From contig NZ_LMNL01000040.1 of NCBI RefSeq assembly GCF_001422985.1, positions 71,380 through 135,379 of the forward strand: DNA of 64,000 nucleotides, read 5' to 3'. The notes below the pieces were generated by a model. The model saw only the letters and a program-made list of their open reading frames with translations, searched no databases and was not told the DNA's origin. The position numbers and the translations under genes are program-made. Positions 44,635-53,390 of this stretch are shown here, piece after piece. The number at the start of each line of letters is the position of its first letter. Position 1 is the first letter of the stretch. The DNA comes from Methylobacterium sp. Leaf117. Lineage in GTDB: Bacteria; Pseudomonadota; Alphaproteobacteria; Rhizobiales; Beijerinckiaceae.

Positions 44635-45210
44635 TCAGCGGGCCGGCACCGGGATGTCGGGGCGCGCGTCCCTGGTGAAGCCGTTCCGGTTCGGCATCGC
44701 CACCGCCGGGAGCGTGCCGGCGTCCAGCGCGGCATCCTCCGGCAGGAGGCCATTGAGGTGGAGAACGTAGGCGCTCAGGGCGTAGGTCTCGTCCGCGCTG
44801 AGGGATTGCGGCGCATCGAAGGGCATGGCGCGGCGGATGTAGTCGAATAAGGTGGTGGCGTAGGGCCAGTAGCTGCCCACAGTCCGGACCGGCTTCGGTG
44901 TGGCGAGGGAGCCCTGGCCGCCCACGAGAACGTCGGCCGCGCCGCCTTCGCCCTTCGCCCCGTGGCAGGCCGCACAGCGAGCCCCGAACAGGGCAGCGCC
45001 GTCGCGGACGCTGCCGTGGCCCGGAGGCAGGCCCCGGCCGTCGGCCCGGACGTCGATATCCCAGGCGGCCAAGCGTTCGGGTGTGGCCGCTTGGCCGAGG
45101 CCGAGGCGATCCGACGGGCGGTGCAGGCTGGCGGCGGGCCCACTGGGATCGGCCAGGGCCGCACCGGTCAGGACAAGGCAGGCAAGGGTTCCGAGGAGGC
45201 TAACCCGCAT
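44635..45210 (-). CDS. c-type cytochrome subunit of sulfite dehydrogenase
   Basis: A 191-residue periplasmic cytochrome c with a signal peptide (residues 1-20) and haem motif C79-A-A-C82-H83; the AMPF methionine is a likely axial ligand. It follows the molybdenum sulfite dehydrogenase gene with an 11-base overlap and has GGAGGCGTCAGCC in front of ATG 45210. By context it is the electron acceptor of the enzyme (SoxD/SorB-like). Confidence 0.85.
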   Translation of the reverse strand: MRVSLLGTLACLVLTGAALADPSGPAASLHRPSDRLGLGQAATPERLAAWDIDVRADGRGLPPGHGSVRDGAALFGARCAACHGAKGEGGAADVLVGGQGSLATPKPVRTVGSYWPYATTLFDYIRRAMPFDAPQSLSADETYALSAYVLHLNGLLPEDAALDAGTLPAVAMPNRNGFTRDARPDIPVPAR

Positions 45211-46450
45211 GGCTGACGCCTCCATCGGCGGCGACCTGCCAGCCGAACGTCGCGTTGTTGTGGTAGAAGGACTGGGTGCCCCGAACCGCGATCAGGGCGG
45301 CGCGGTCGGGCTGGACGTAGCCGGTTTCGTCGGTGGCGCGGCTGAGGAGCTGGGCCGGGCCGCCCTCCCAGCGCCAGGGCAGCCGGAACCGGGTGAGGCA
45401 GCGCGGCAGGACCGGACCCTCGAGGGTCGCCGCCTGCCAGCGAGCGCCCCCGTCCGTCGAGACCTCGACCCGGGCGATCCGCCCTCGCCCGGTCCAGGCG
45501 AGGCCCCGGATCTCGCGGAAGCCCGGCGCGCCCAGGCGCTCGCCGCCCGAAGGCGTGGTGATGACGGATTTGGCCTCCATCACGAAGGTGAACTGCCGGG
45601 CCGTGCCGTCCGGCATCAGGTCGGTGTACTTCGCGGTCTCTTCGCGGGTCTGGAACGGCTGGTCGCCGACCTTGAGGCGGCGCAGCCACTTGACGCTGAG
45701 GTTGCCCTCCACGCCCGGCACGAACAGCCGCAGGGGATAGCCCTGCTCCGGCCGCAGGCGCTCGCCGTTCTGGGCATAGGCCAGGATCGCCCCGTCGCGG
45801 GCGAGGTCGAGGGGAAGGCTGCGGCTCATTCCCGAGGCGTCGGCGCCCTCGGCGAGGATCCAGGCGGCCCCCGGCTTCACGCCGACCTCGTCGAGCAAGG
45901 TGGAGAGCTCGACCCCGGTCCACTCGGAGCAGGAGAGCAGGCCGTGGCTCTCCTGCAGGGTCCAGGACGGCTTGGCCCCGAGCCAGGGCGTGTTGCCCGA
46001 GCATTCGAGGAAGTGGATGCGCGACACGGCGGGCATCCGCACCAGGTCGTCCATGGTCAGGACGAGGGGGCGCTCCACCAGACCGTGGATCGCCAGCCGG
46101 TGCCGGTCCGGGTCGATCGCCGGCACGCCGGCATGGTGACGCTCGAAATGGAGCCCGTTCGGGGTGATGATTCCATGTAGGTGCTGAAGCGGCGTGCCCG
46201 TCGACGCCGCCCCCGGGAAGGGCGGCGGCGTGCGGGGCCGTCGTCCCAGCCGCTCGAAGGAAGACGGCTGACCATAGGCCGGCGAGGCCACCGGCGCCCC
46301 GGGGGTGCGGCTCCACGGGGGAACCTCCAGGGGCTCCACGGCGCCCGCGGCGCGGGCCCTCGCGGCGAACCCGACCCCACCGGCGGCGCCGGCGGCGAGG
46401 CGGAGGAAACTGCGTCGATGTGCGAGCCGGCGCAGTGCGTCAGGGGGCAT
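45200..46450 (-). CDS. sulfite dehydrogenase molybdenum subunit (SoxC/SorA-type)
   Basis: A 416-residue exported molybdoenzyme of the sulfite oxidase family. A Tat signal peptide (HRRSFLRLAAGAAG) starts at residue 11. The molybdopterin-domain cysteine ligand is C150 (HFLECSGNTP), and the Mo-co dimerisation domain follows with FTFVMEAKSVITTPSGGE and VEVSTDGGARWQ. It oxidises sulfite to sulfate in the periplasm and passes electrons to the cytochrome encoded next. The ATG at 46450 is used because the Tat motif begins close by; the frame is open to 46513. Function in sulfonate use: disposal of released sulfite. Confidence 0.9.
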   Translation of the reverse strand: MPPDALRRLAHRRSFLRLAAGAAGGVGFAARARAAGAVEPLEVPPWSRTPGAPVASPAYGQPSSFERLGRRPRTPPPFPGAASTGTPLQHLHGIITPNGLHFERHHAGVPAIDPDRHRLAIHGLVERPLVLTMDDLVRMPAVSRIHFLECSGNTPWLGAKPSWTLQESHGLLSCSEWTGVELSTLLDEVGVKPGAAWILAEGADASGMSRSLPLDLARDGAILAYAQNGERLRPEQGYPLRLFVPGVEGNLSVKWLRRLKVGDQPFQTREETAKYTDLMPDGTARQFTFVMEAKSVITTPSGGERLGAPGFREIRGLAWTGRGRIARVEVSTDGGARWQAATLEGPVLPRCLTRFRLPWRWEGGPAQLLSRATDETGYVQPDRAALIAVRGTQSFYHNNATFGWQVAADGGVSHAG

Positions 46451-46966
46451 GGGCAAGGGACATGGGACGGAATCCGCACGAGAGTGGGTAGGATCGGGGC
46501 ACGAAGGCCGCACGCGACGGTGCGCGAGTGTGCCGGATCGACGATGCCCCGAAGTCCAGCATTCAACTGTATTCAGGCGGGGCGATCAACGAAATGATAT
46601 TTCCATTTTCAGCGGACTGCGAGATAAATAGCCTCCGGACGAGCCGGTTCCGGGGTGAAATTCTTGCCAAGACGTTCGACCGGGCTCCGGTTTCCGCGGA
46701 GGGCGCAACGCCAGCAGAGAGCGCTGGCGAAAGGAGCGGCACTTGCCCGCATCGGAGCGGGGCTTCCGGCGCTAATTTGCACGTCGGGAGAAATACTCTC
46801 CCGAAGACCGAACGTGAAATACGAACAATCTCCGGAGCGACCGGAATAAAGACAGCGTTTTTATTGACCCGCCTCGAACACAGGATACCATCTTCTTCAT
46901 TGATCCAGGGCTTTTGAACGACCCAGTTCACTTGAATTGTCTTCAGATAAGACAGCTTCTCCAGAC
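46451..46966. other. divergent control region between sulfite dehydrogenase and ABC binding-protein genes
   Basis: Over 500 bases with no supported gene. Moderately AT-rich around 46560-46640 and 46800-46870. A hairpin-capable palindrome is at 46785-46803. Promoters for both divergent operons must lie here. Confidence 0.5.
46785..46803. promoter_or_regulatory. palindrome CGGGAGA-N5-TCTCCCG
   Basis: A perfect 7-base inverted repeat with a 5-base centre, about 160-180 bases before the ABC binding-protein start. It could be an operator or an RNA hairpin; no T tract follows. Confidence 0.45.
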
Positions 46967-48019
46967 ATGTCGGCGGCGAACACGATGACGACCAGGCAAC
47001 ACACCTTCCTCTCGCGGCGGCTGGCGGGTGCACTGATCGGCGTGCTTGCTCTGTGCGCGTCGCTCGCCGGCGGCGCGGCGGCGGCCGAGGGACAGTTGCG
47101 GATCGCCAAGCAATTCGGCGTCGTCTACCTGCTCCTCAACGTGGTCGAGGACCAGAAGCTCATCGAGAAGCACGGCAAGGCAGCCGGCCTCGACATCAAG
47201 GTCGACTACGTCCAGCTCTCGGGCGGCTCGGCCGTCAACGACGCGCTGCTGTCAGGCAACATCGAGGTCGCAGGGGCCGGCGTCGGGCCGCTCTTCACCC
47301 TCTGGGACCGCACCCGGGGCCGGCAGAACGTCAAGGGCATCGCCTCGCTCGGCAACTTTCCCTACTACCTCGTCACCAACAATCCCGACGTGAAGAGCAT
47401 CGCCGACTTCGGTGAGAAGGACCGGATCGCGGTTCCGGCGGTGGGCGTCTCGGTGCAGTCGCGCATCCTGCAATGGGCCTCGGCCAAGCTCTGGGGCGAC
47501 AAGGACTTCGCCAAGCTCGACCGGATCAGCGTCGCGGTCCCGCACCCGGAGGCGGCCGCCGCGATCATCAAGGGCGGCACCGAGATCACCGGCCATTTCG
47601 GCAACCCACCCTTCCAGGACCAGGAACTGGCCGAGAACCCCAAGGCGCGCATCGTCCTGAATTCGTACGACGTCCAGGGCGGCCCGTCCTCCTCGACGGT
47701 GCTCTACGGGACGGAGGCGTTCTACAAATCCAGCCCGAAGACCTACAAGGCCTTCCTGGACGCGCTCGACGAGGCGGCGAAGTTCATCACCGAGAACCCC
47801 GGCAAGGCGGCCGAGATCTACGTCCGGACGACCAGCAGCAAACTCGATCCGGCGCTGCTGAAGACGATCATCACCAACCCGGCCGTGACCTTCAAGGTGA
47901 CGCCGGAGAACACCCTCGGGCTTGGCCAGTTCATGCATCGGGTCGGGGCGATCAAGTCCGCGCCCCAGACCATCGGCGACTACTTCTTCGCCGATCCGCG
48001 CATTAACACCGGCAGCTGA
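46967..48019 (+). CDS. ABC transporter substrate-binding protein, sulfonate/nitrate/taurine type
   Basis: A periplasmic binding protein of about 350 residues with a signal peptide (hydrophobic GALIGVLALCASLAGGAAAA). The SsuA/TauA/NrtA fold is seen in LRIAKQFGVVYLLLNVVEDQ, VAGAGVGPLFTLWDRT and ADFGEKDRIAVPAVGVSVQ. Possible starts are ATG 46967 or 46985 (or TTG 46937). First gene of an ABC operon; the ATPase follows at 48030 and permease at 48938. The surrounding sulfur genes favour an alkanesulfonate-type substrate. Confidence 0.88.
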   Translation: MSAANTMTTRQHTFLSRRLAGALIGVLALCASLAGGAAAAEGQLRIAKQFGVVYLLLNVVEDQKLIEKHGKAAGLDIKVDYVQLSGGSAVNDALLSGNIEVAGAGVGPLFTLWDRTRGRQNVKGIASLGNFPYYLVTNNPDVKSIADFGEKDRIAVPAVGVSVQSRILQWASAKLWGDKDFAKLDRISVAVPHPEAAAAIIKGGTEITGHFGNPPFQDQELAENPKARIVLNSYDVQGGPSSSTVLYGTEAFYKSSPKTYKAFLDALDEAAKFITENPGKAAEIYVRTTSSKLDPALLKTIITNPAVTFKVTPENTLGLGQFMHRVGAIKSAPQTIGDYFFADPRINTGS

Positions 48020-48029
48020 GCGGCCCGTG

Positions 48030-48941
48030 ATGATCTGCGCCGCCACCCTGTCCGACCTCTCCGTCCTCGAACTGGCCGAGCCGCGCCCGCACGGCGGCGT
48101 CCGGCGCGACGCAGCCCCCGCCCGGCCGGCACCGGAGCCGGAACCTCCCCCCGCGCCCGACCCGTCGCCCCTGCTGCAGATCCGCGGCGTCACCCTGGAA
48201 TACCGCACGCCGCAGCGGGTGGTGCGGGCCACGCACCGGATCGACCTCGACATCCATGCGGGCGACCGCTTCGTCCTGCTTGGACCCTCGGGCTGCGGTA
48301 AGTCCACCCTGCTGAAAGCAGCGGCCGGCTTTATCACGCCGGTGGAGGGCGCGATCACCCTAGCGGGCGCTCCGGTGCGGGCGCCCGGGCCCGACCGCAT
48401 TGTGGTGTTCCAGGAATTCGATCAGCTGCCGCCCTGGAAGACGGTGGCGCAGAACGTCGCCTTCCCGCTGCGCGCCGCCAAGGCGCTCGGCCGGCGGGAG
48501 GCGCAGGAGCGCGCGCGCCACTACATCGACAAGGTCGGGCTCACCCCCTTCGCCGACAGCTACCCGCACCAGCTCTCGGGCGGCATGAAGCAACGCGTCG
48601 CCATCGCCCGCGCCCTGGCGATGCAGCCCCGGGTGCTGATGATGGACGAGCCCTTCGCGGCGCTCGACGCCCTGACCCGGCGGCGGATGCAGGAAGAGCT
48701 GCTCGCCCTCTGGGACGAGGCCCGCTTCACCCTGCTCTTCGTCACGCATTCGATCGAGGAGGCGCTCGTGGTCGGCAACCGGGTGGCCCTGCTCTCGCCC
48801 CATCCCGGCCGGGTGCGGGCGGAGTTCAACAGCCACGCCTTCGATCTCTCCAGCATCGGCAGCGAGGCCTTCCAGGGAGCGGTGCAGCGGCTGCACGCGC
48901 GTCTGTTCGAGACCGACGCCCCTGCGGAGGCGGCCCGATGA
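48030..48941 (+). CDS. ABC transporter ATPase, sulfonate/taurine type
   Basis: A 303-residue ATPase. Walker A is GPSGCGKSTLLKA, the Q-loop is VFQEFDQLPPW, the signature is QLSGGMKQRVAIARAL and Walker B is VLMMDEPFAALD. The N-terminal 45 residues are a proline-rich extra segment (PAPEPEPPPAPDPSP) not found in most SsuB/TauB proteins. Start ATG 48030 (or GTG 48027) fits; the longer frame overlaps the binding-protein gene. The stop overlaps the permease start (ATGA). Confidence 0.9.
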   Translation: MICAATLSDLSVLELAEPRPHGGVRRDAAPARPAPEPEPPPAPDPSPLLQIRGVTLEYRTPQRVVRATHRIDLDIHAGDRFVLLGPSGCGKSTLLKAAAGFITPVEGAITLAGAPVRAPGPDRIVVFQEFDQLPPWKTVAQNVAFPLRAAKALGRREAQERARHYIDKVGLTPFADSYPHQLSGGMKQRVAIARALAMQPRVLMMDEPFAALDALTRRRMQEELLALWDEARFTLLFVTHSIEEALVVGNRVALLSPHPGRVRAEFNSHAFDLSSIGSEAFQGAVQRLHARLFETDAPAEAAR

Positions 48942-49855
48942 GCGCGTCCGCGACCCGCCCCGATCGCTTCACCCGGAACCGCGTCCCGCGCGATCTGGTG
49001 CCGCCGGTCCGCCCGGAATACGACCGGGTGCTCGCGCCCTTCGTGGAGGCACCGGTGGAACGCACGCTGCCGCTCGGCGCGCGGCTGTGGCAGCGAGACT
49101 GGCTGCGCAAGGGCCTGATCATCGCCGCCCTGGCGCTGGTCTGGGAGGGGCTGGCGCGCTGGCAGGACAACGACCTGCTGCTGCCCGGATTCCTGGCCAC
49201 GATGTCGGCCCTCTTCGACGGCCTCGCCAACGGCGAGCTCATCGACCGGATGCGGATCTCGCTCACCGTGCTGGTGCAGGGCTACCTCGCCGGCATCGTG
49301 CTGGCCTTCGGGCTGACGACGCTCGCGGTCTCGACGCAGTTCGGCCGCGACCTGCTCTCGACCCTGACGGCGATGTTCAATCCGCTGCCGGCCATCGCCC
49401 TGCTGCCGCTCGCCCTGCTCTGGTTCGGCCTCGGCTCCGGCAGCCTGATCTTCGTGCTGATCCACTCGGTGCTGTGGCCGATGGCGCTCAACACCTATGC
49501 GGGCTTCCAGGGCGTACCCGAGACCCTGCGGATGGCGGGGCGCAACTACGGCCTGCGCGGGCCGTCCTACGTCCTGCAGATCCTGATCCCGGCCGCCCTG
49601 CCGGCGATCCTGTCCGGCCTGAAGATCGGCTGGGCCTTCGCCTGGCGCACCCTGATCGCGGCCGAGCTCGTGTTCGGGGCTTCCTCGGGGCGGGGTGGCC
49701 TCGGCTGGTACATCTTCCAGAACCGCAACGAGCTCTACACCGACCGGGTCTTCGCCGGGCTCGTCCTGGTCATCGTCATCGGCCTCGTGGTCGAGAACCT
49801 CGTGTTCGCGGCCTTCGAGCGGCTGACCGTGCGGCGCTGGGGCATGGCCCGCTAG
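48938..49855 (+). CDS. ABC transporter permease, sulfonate/taurine type
   Basis: A 305-residue inner-membrane permease with a cytoplasmic N-terminal tail (residues 1-50) and six predicted helices. The EAA-loop is EPTLRMAGRNYG-like (VPETLRMAGRNYGLRGPSYV), and NELYTDRVFAGLVLVIVIG is typical of SsuC/TauC. The ATG overlaps the ATPase stop, so the operon is tightly coupled. Completes an importer with the genes at 46967 and 48030. Confidence 0.9.
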   Translation: MSASATRPDRFTRNRVPRDLVPPVRPEYDRVLAPFVEAPVERTLPLGARLWQRDWLRKGLIIAALALVWEGLARWQDNDLLLPGFLATMSALFDGLANGELIDRMRISLTVLVQGYLAGIVLAFGLTTLAVSTQFGRDLLSTLTAMFNPLPAIALLPLALLWFGLGSGSLIFVLIHSVLWPMALNTYAGFQGVPETLRMAGRNYGLRGPSYVLQILIPAALPAILSGLKIGWAFAWRTLIAAELVFGASSGRGGLGWYIFQNRNELYTDRVFAGLVLVIVIGLVVENLVFAAFERLTVRRWGMAR

Positions 49856-49911
49856 GATAGGGCTCGGTAGAGTATGAGGCGACACGCGGTGGCGGAGCAG
49901 GACCCATCCCG

Positions 49912-50325
49912 ATGAACACCTATGCGTCAGGGTTCGCCGGCGGCGCGCTGGTCGGCCTGTCGGTGGCGCTCCTGATGCTCCTGAACGGGCGCATCGCGGG
50001 GATCAGCGGCCTCGTGGCCGGCCTCGGCCGGGATCGGGGCCTGCGCCGGTGGGTCGATGCCGCCTTCGTCGCCGGCCTGATCGCCGGGCCGCCGGTCTTC
50101 GCCCTCGCCACCGGGGCCTGGCCGGCGATGCGGTTCGTCGCCCCGCTGCCGGTGCTCGCCGTCGCCGGCCTCCTCGTCGGATTCGGCACGCGCCTCGGCT
50201 CGGGCTGCACCAGCGGCCACGGTGTCGCCGGCCTCGCCCGGCTCTCGGCCCGCTCGCTGGCGGCGGTCCTGACCTTCCTGGGGGCCGGCATGCTCACCGC
50301 CGCCCTGTTGCGGGCGCTGGCGTGA
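49912..50325 (+). CDS. YeeE/YedE-family transporter, N-terminal half
   Basis: A 137-residue membrane protein with four helices and the conserved cysteine motif GSGCTSGHGVAGLARLS. This is the first half of the YeeE/YedE (DUF395) sulfur-compound transporter, which is often a single long protein but also occurs as two small genes. Related YeeE proteins import thiosulfate. The stop overlaps the GTG start of the second half by GTGA. Confidence 0.88.
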   Translation: MNTYASGFAGGALVGLSVALLMLLNGRIAGISGLVAGLGRDRGLRRWVDAAFVAGLIAGPPVFALATGAWPAMRFVAPLPVLAVAGLLVGFGTRLGSGCTSGHGVAGLARLSARSLAAVLTFLGAGMLTAALLRALA

Positions 50326-50765
50326 GCGCGGCGCTCCGGCTGCTCGCGGCCCTCGCCGCCGGACTGATCTTCGGGCTCGGCCTGTCGCTCTCGGGCATGC
50401 TCGACCCGGCCCGGGTCCAGGGCTTCCTCGACGTGACCGGCGCCTTCGACGGGCGTCAGGCCTGGGACCCGACCCTGGCCTTCGTGCTCGGCGGCGCGGT
50501 GAGCGTCGCCGGCCTCGGCTACGCTCTGGCCCGGCGCCTGCCGCGCCCGGCCCTGGCAGCCGCCTTCGAGTTGCCGACGAACCGCCGGATCGACCAGCCG
50601 TTGATCGGGGGCGCGGCCCTGTTCGGGATCGGCTGGGGCTTGTCGGGCCTCTGTCCCGGCCCCGCCGTGGCGGCCCTGTCGACGGGGGCGTTGCCCGTGG
50701 CGATCTTCGTCGCCGCCATGCTGGTGGGCATGGCCGTCCACCAGCGGTTCGTCGCCCGGGCCTGA
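50322..50765 (+). CDS. YeeE/YedE-family transporter, C-terminal half
   Basis: A 147-residue membrane protein with hydrophobic helices and the second conserved cysteine motif, GWGLSGLCPGPAVAAL. The start is GTG at 50322, overlapping the previous stop (GTGA). Together with the gene at 49912 it forms a split sulfur transporter. It is convergent with the LLM monooxygenase gene, with 3 bases between. Confidence 0.87.
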   Translation: MSAALRLLAALAAGLIFGLGLSLSGMLDPARVQGFLDVTGAFDGRQAWDPTLAFVLGGAVSVAGLGYALARRLPRPALAAAFELPTNRRIDQPLIGGAALFGIGWGLSGLCPGPAVAALSTGALPVAIFVAAMLVGMAVHQRFVARA

Positions 50766-50768
50766 ATC

Positions 50769-51812
50769 TCAGCGTACCCGGGATAAGACCTTCTCTGCGA
50801 AGCGCCGCATCTCGGCCTCGAATGGCTGGAATTGCAGCATGAAGAGCTCGATGCCGGCGGCATGGAAGGCGCGGATGCGGGACGCGACGGTGTCGTAGCT
50901 GCCGACGAGTCCGGCGGCGGTGCCGCCGTTGGTCCCGACATGGCGGGAGGCCGCGGCGTCGGTCTTGGCGAACATCACGCTCGCCGTGTCCGTACGCGCC
51001 CGGGTGTCCGCCCGCAGGCCCGCGTCGCGGTCGGCCAGGGCCAGGAGGCGCGCGTGTTCGGCCTGCGCCGCCGCATCGGTCTCGCGGGCGATGACGAAGG
51101 CCGAGAGCCCGTAGCGCAGGGGGCCGTTGGCAGCGGGCCGGCGGGCGACGTCGGCGATCAGCGCCGCGACATCCGCGAGGGGCTGGCCGTTGATGAACCA
51201 GACGTCGGCTTCGCTCGCCGCCAGCGCCCGGGCCGGTTCGGATTCGCCGCCGAGATAGATCGTCGGGCGCGGCCGGAAGCTGCCGGCCGGGCGCAGCTGG
51301 TAATCCGACACCCGAAAGTGCGGACCCGCATGGGTGACGCGCTCGCCCCGCATCAGCCGGTCGACGAGGCCGATCCATTCGGCGCCGTAGGCGTAGCGCG
51401 CGTCGTGGGCCGGGAAGGGCAGGCCCGCTCGCTCGAACTCGGCCCGGTTCCAGGCATTCACGAGGTTGAGGGCGAACCGCCCCTGCGCGATGTGCTCGAT
51501 CTGCAGGGCCATCTTGGCCAGGACCACGGGGTGGTAGAGCCCGGGCTTGATCGCCGCGATAATCTCGATGCGCCGGGTCAGGGCGGCCAGGGCGGCCGAG
51601 GCGGTCCAGGCCTCGAGCTGGTCGCGCCCGTCGTCGTAGGGGTTGGCGGTGTGCTGGGCGACGAGCACGGCGTCGAAGCCCAGGGCCTCGGCCTCCAGCA
51701 CCAGGGCGCGGTTGCGGTCCCAGCTGGCGTCGTCGGCCTCGTCCGGATCGTGGTGGGCGGCGCGGGAGCCGTGGACGGCCGCCCAGATCCCGAAGCGGAG
51801 GGGATGGGTCAT
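50769..51812 (-). CDS. LLM-class flavin monooxygenase, alkanesulfonate/sulfone type
   Basis: A 347-residue SsuD/SfnG-like flavin monooxygenase. Family patches: EAEALGFDAVLVAQHTANPY, VVLAKMALQIEHIAQGRFALNLVNAWNRAEF and the C-terminal VASRIRAFHAAGIELFMLQF. It should use reduced flavin and oxygen to cleave a C-S bond of a sulfonate or sulfone, releasing sulfite (or sulfinate). It is 5 bases downstream of a sulfonate-type binding protein gene on the same strand. Flavin reductase partner not seen in the window. Confidence 0.88.
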   Translation of the reverse strand: MTHPLRFGIWAAVHGSRAAHHDPDEADDASWDRNRALVLEAEALGFDAVLVAQHTANPYDDGRDQLEAWTASAALAALTRRIEIIAAIKPGLYHPVVLAKMALQIEHIAQGRFALNLVNAWNRAEFERAGLPFPAHDARYAYGAEWIGLVDRLMRGERVTHAGPHFRVSDYQLRPAGSFRPRPTIYLGGESEPARALAASEADVWFINGQPLADVAALIADVARRPAANGPLRYGLSAFVIARETDAAAQAEHARLLALADRDAGLRADTRARTDTASVMFAKTDAAASRHVGTNGGTAAGLVGSYDTVASRIRAFHAAGIELFMLQFQPFEAEMRRFAEKVLSRVR

Positions 51813-51816
51813 GCGC

Positions 51817-52806
51817 TCAGCCCCGCTCCGCCGCTGGCTGCCAGATCTTCACCGCGGTCGCGTCGAGGTCGCGGGGAATCAGCCTGGCCTCGCGGAAAGT
51901 GTCGGCGATGGCCTGCTGCTCGCCGAGCTCTGACCGCACCACCGGCGTGACCTCGTAGGTCCGGCGCCGGTTCACGGTGGCGACCACCTCCGGGGAGAGG
52001 TCGCCCCAGATCGGCGCGAGGAGCGCCACCGCCGCATCGGGCTCGGCCTTGACCCAGCGTCCCGCTTGCCGGAGCGCGTCGTAGACGATCCTGACGACCC
52101 CCGGGTTCTCGGCTACGAAGCGGTCGTTGGCGAGATAGTAGCGGTGGTAGCTCGACAAGCCGGTGGCGTCGGCCAACACCCGCACCGGCCGCTTGGCCTG
52201 CGCGATAGCGAGGAACGGGTCCCAGATCACCCAGGCGTCGAGGCTGCCCTTGCCGAAGGCCGCCAGCCCCTCCGGCGCTTGGAGATAGGCCGGCTTGATG
52301 TCGGTGAAGGCGAGGCCCGCCCGCTTGAGGGCGGCTGCCAGGATGAAGTGGCAGCCCGACCCGCGCGAGACGCCGACCATGCGGCCCTTCAGGTCGGCGA
52401 TGGAGCGGATCGGCGAGTCCTCGGGGACGATGATGGCTTCCGCCGAGGGCGAGCCGACCTCGCGGGCATAGAAGGTGAGCGGCGCATCGGCAGCCTGGGT
52501 GAAGATCGGCACCGCGTCGGCGACGTCCGCGTGGAGATCGACGGCCCCGGCGTTCATCGGCTCAATCACGCTGGTGAAGAGGTGCCAGGAGGGCGCGAAG
52601 CCCAGGGCCTTCAGGCGCTCGTCCAGGGTACCCTTCGCCTTCAGGACGGTGAGCAGGGTCGAGGAGCGCTGGTAGCTCAGGCGGACGGTCCGCTCGGCAG
52701 CGTGGAGCGCCGGCATCCCGAGGGGCGCCAGCGCTGCGGCCCCGAGGCCGGCGCGCAGGATCCTCCGGCGCGACAGGACGGTCCCGCGCGGCGTGTCGTC
52801 GGTCAT
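51817..52806 (-). CDS. ABC transporter substrate-binding protein, aliphatic sulfonate type
   Basis: A 329-residue SsuA-like binding protein with a Tat-type signal (SRRRILRAGLGAAALAPLG). Patches: VRLSYQRSSTLLTVLKAKG, GSPSAEAIIVPEDSPIRSIA and RMVGVSRGSGCHFILAAAL. The ATG at 52806 is preceded by GGAGACGATTC. No permease or ATPase follows directly, so it may share those of another set (46.9 kb or 56-57 kb). Three 16-base tandem units lie just upstream (52823-52870). Confidence 0.87.
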   Translation of the reverse strand: MTDDTPRGTVLSRRRILRAGLGAAALAPLGMPALHAAERTVRLSYQRSSTLLTVLKAKGTLDERLKALGFAPSWHLFTSVIEPMNAGAVDLHADVADAVPIFTQAADAPLTFYAREVGSPSAEAIIVPEDSPIRSIADLKGRMVGVSRGSGCHFILAAALKRAGLAFTDIKPAYLQAPEGLAAFGKGSLDAWVIWDPFLAIAQAKRPVRVLADATGLSSYHRYYLANDRFVAENPGVVRIVYDALRQAGRWVKAEPDAAVALLAPIWGDLSPEVVATVNRRRTYEVTPVVRSELGEQQAIADTFREARLIPRDLDATAVKIWQPAAERG

Positions 52807-52822
52807 GAATCGTCTCCGGGTG

Positions 52823-52870
52823 GCAAGTCTTGCACGGAGCAAGTCCCGCAGGGCGCAAGTCCCGCAGTGG
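52823..52870. repeat. three tandem 16-bp units upstream of ssuA-like gene
   Basis: Units begin GCAAGTCttGCA, GCAAGTCCCGCAGggc and GCAAGTCCCGCAGtgg with an exact 16-base period. They end 17 bases before the ATG at 52806 (minus strand). Such spacing fits multiple half-sites of a regulator, or a leader sequence. Confidence 0.55.
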
Positions 52871-53390
52871 AAAGTCTCGTGGGACAACGTCGCGCACCGC
52901 GCCGCCGACGGTCTTCGCGGGACCGTTCGCGGATCACTTGTGCCGTTGCTGTGAGATCACGATCCCGTGCCGAAGATTTACCGGCGCGCACCAAGATTTC
53001 GCAAGAAAATAGTTTTTCGAATTTGTGCGCTTTCTTGGGGGAATGCGCCTGCGGATCGACAATGCTCGAGAATGGTGGCGGTCCAGGACTGCATCGCGGG
53101 GTGACGCGGCCCACACCCCTCTTTCCACCGGGAGGCATTGATCATGGCCAGGAGCGGGATCACGCCTCCGGTGCGCGGATCGCGGGCCCGGGGAAGACCC
53201 TTCTCGCGCGACCGTCCGGCACCACGGCTTTCATCCTTGATGGCGTCGCAATTTGGCCTCTGCTTTCATTGACTGAGTGCGGAATGGTCGTGAATAAATG
53301 AAGCTCATTTCTTTGCTTCAAGAGACCTGACCTCGTCTTCCGGCTCCCGAGATCGGCAAGCGCGGGGCCGGGCCGCGGATCATCCCGTCC
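52871..53390. other. divergent control region between ssuA-like gene and metNIQ
   Basis: About 500 bases; the 52960-53060 part is AT-rich. It contains a short ORF with a strong ribosome binding site (53144-53272, listed separately). No riboswitch consensus for S-adenosylmethionine was recognised. Confidence 0.45.
53144..53272 (+). CDS. candidate leader peptide/small ORF upstream of metNIQ
   Basis: A 42-codon ORF starting at ATG 53144 with GGGAGG centred 10 bases upstream, the best ribosome binding site in this control region. The peptide is Arg/Pro rich and ends FGLCFH. It stops 118 bases before metN. It might be a translated leader, but it could also be a chance ORF; no family recognised. 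Confidence 0.35.
   Translation: MARSGITPPVRGSRARGRPFSRDRPAPRLSSLMASQFGLCFH

Noticed and set aside
52888..53390. S-adenosylmethionine riboswitch upstream of metNIQ
   Set aside because: I looked for a SAM-II-like consensus and found none; only a short ORF with a ribosome binding site is visible.
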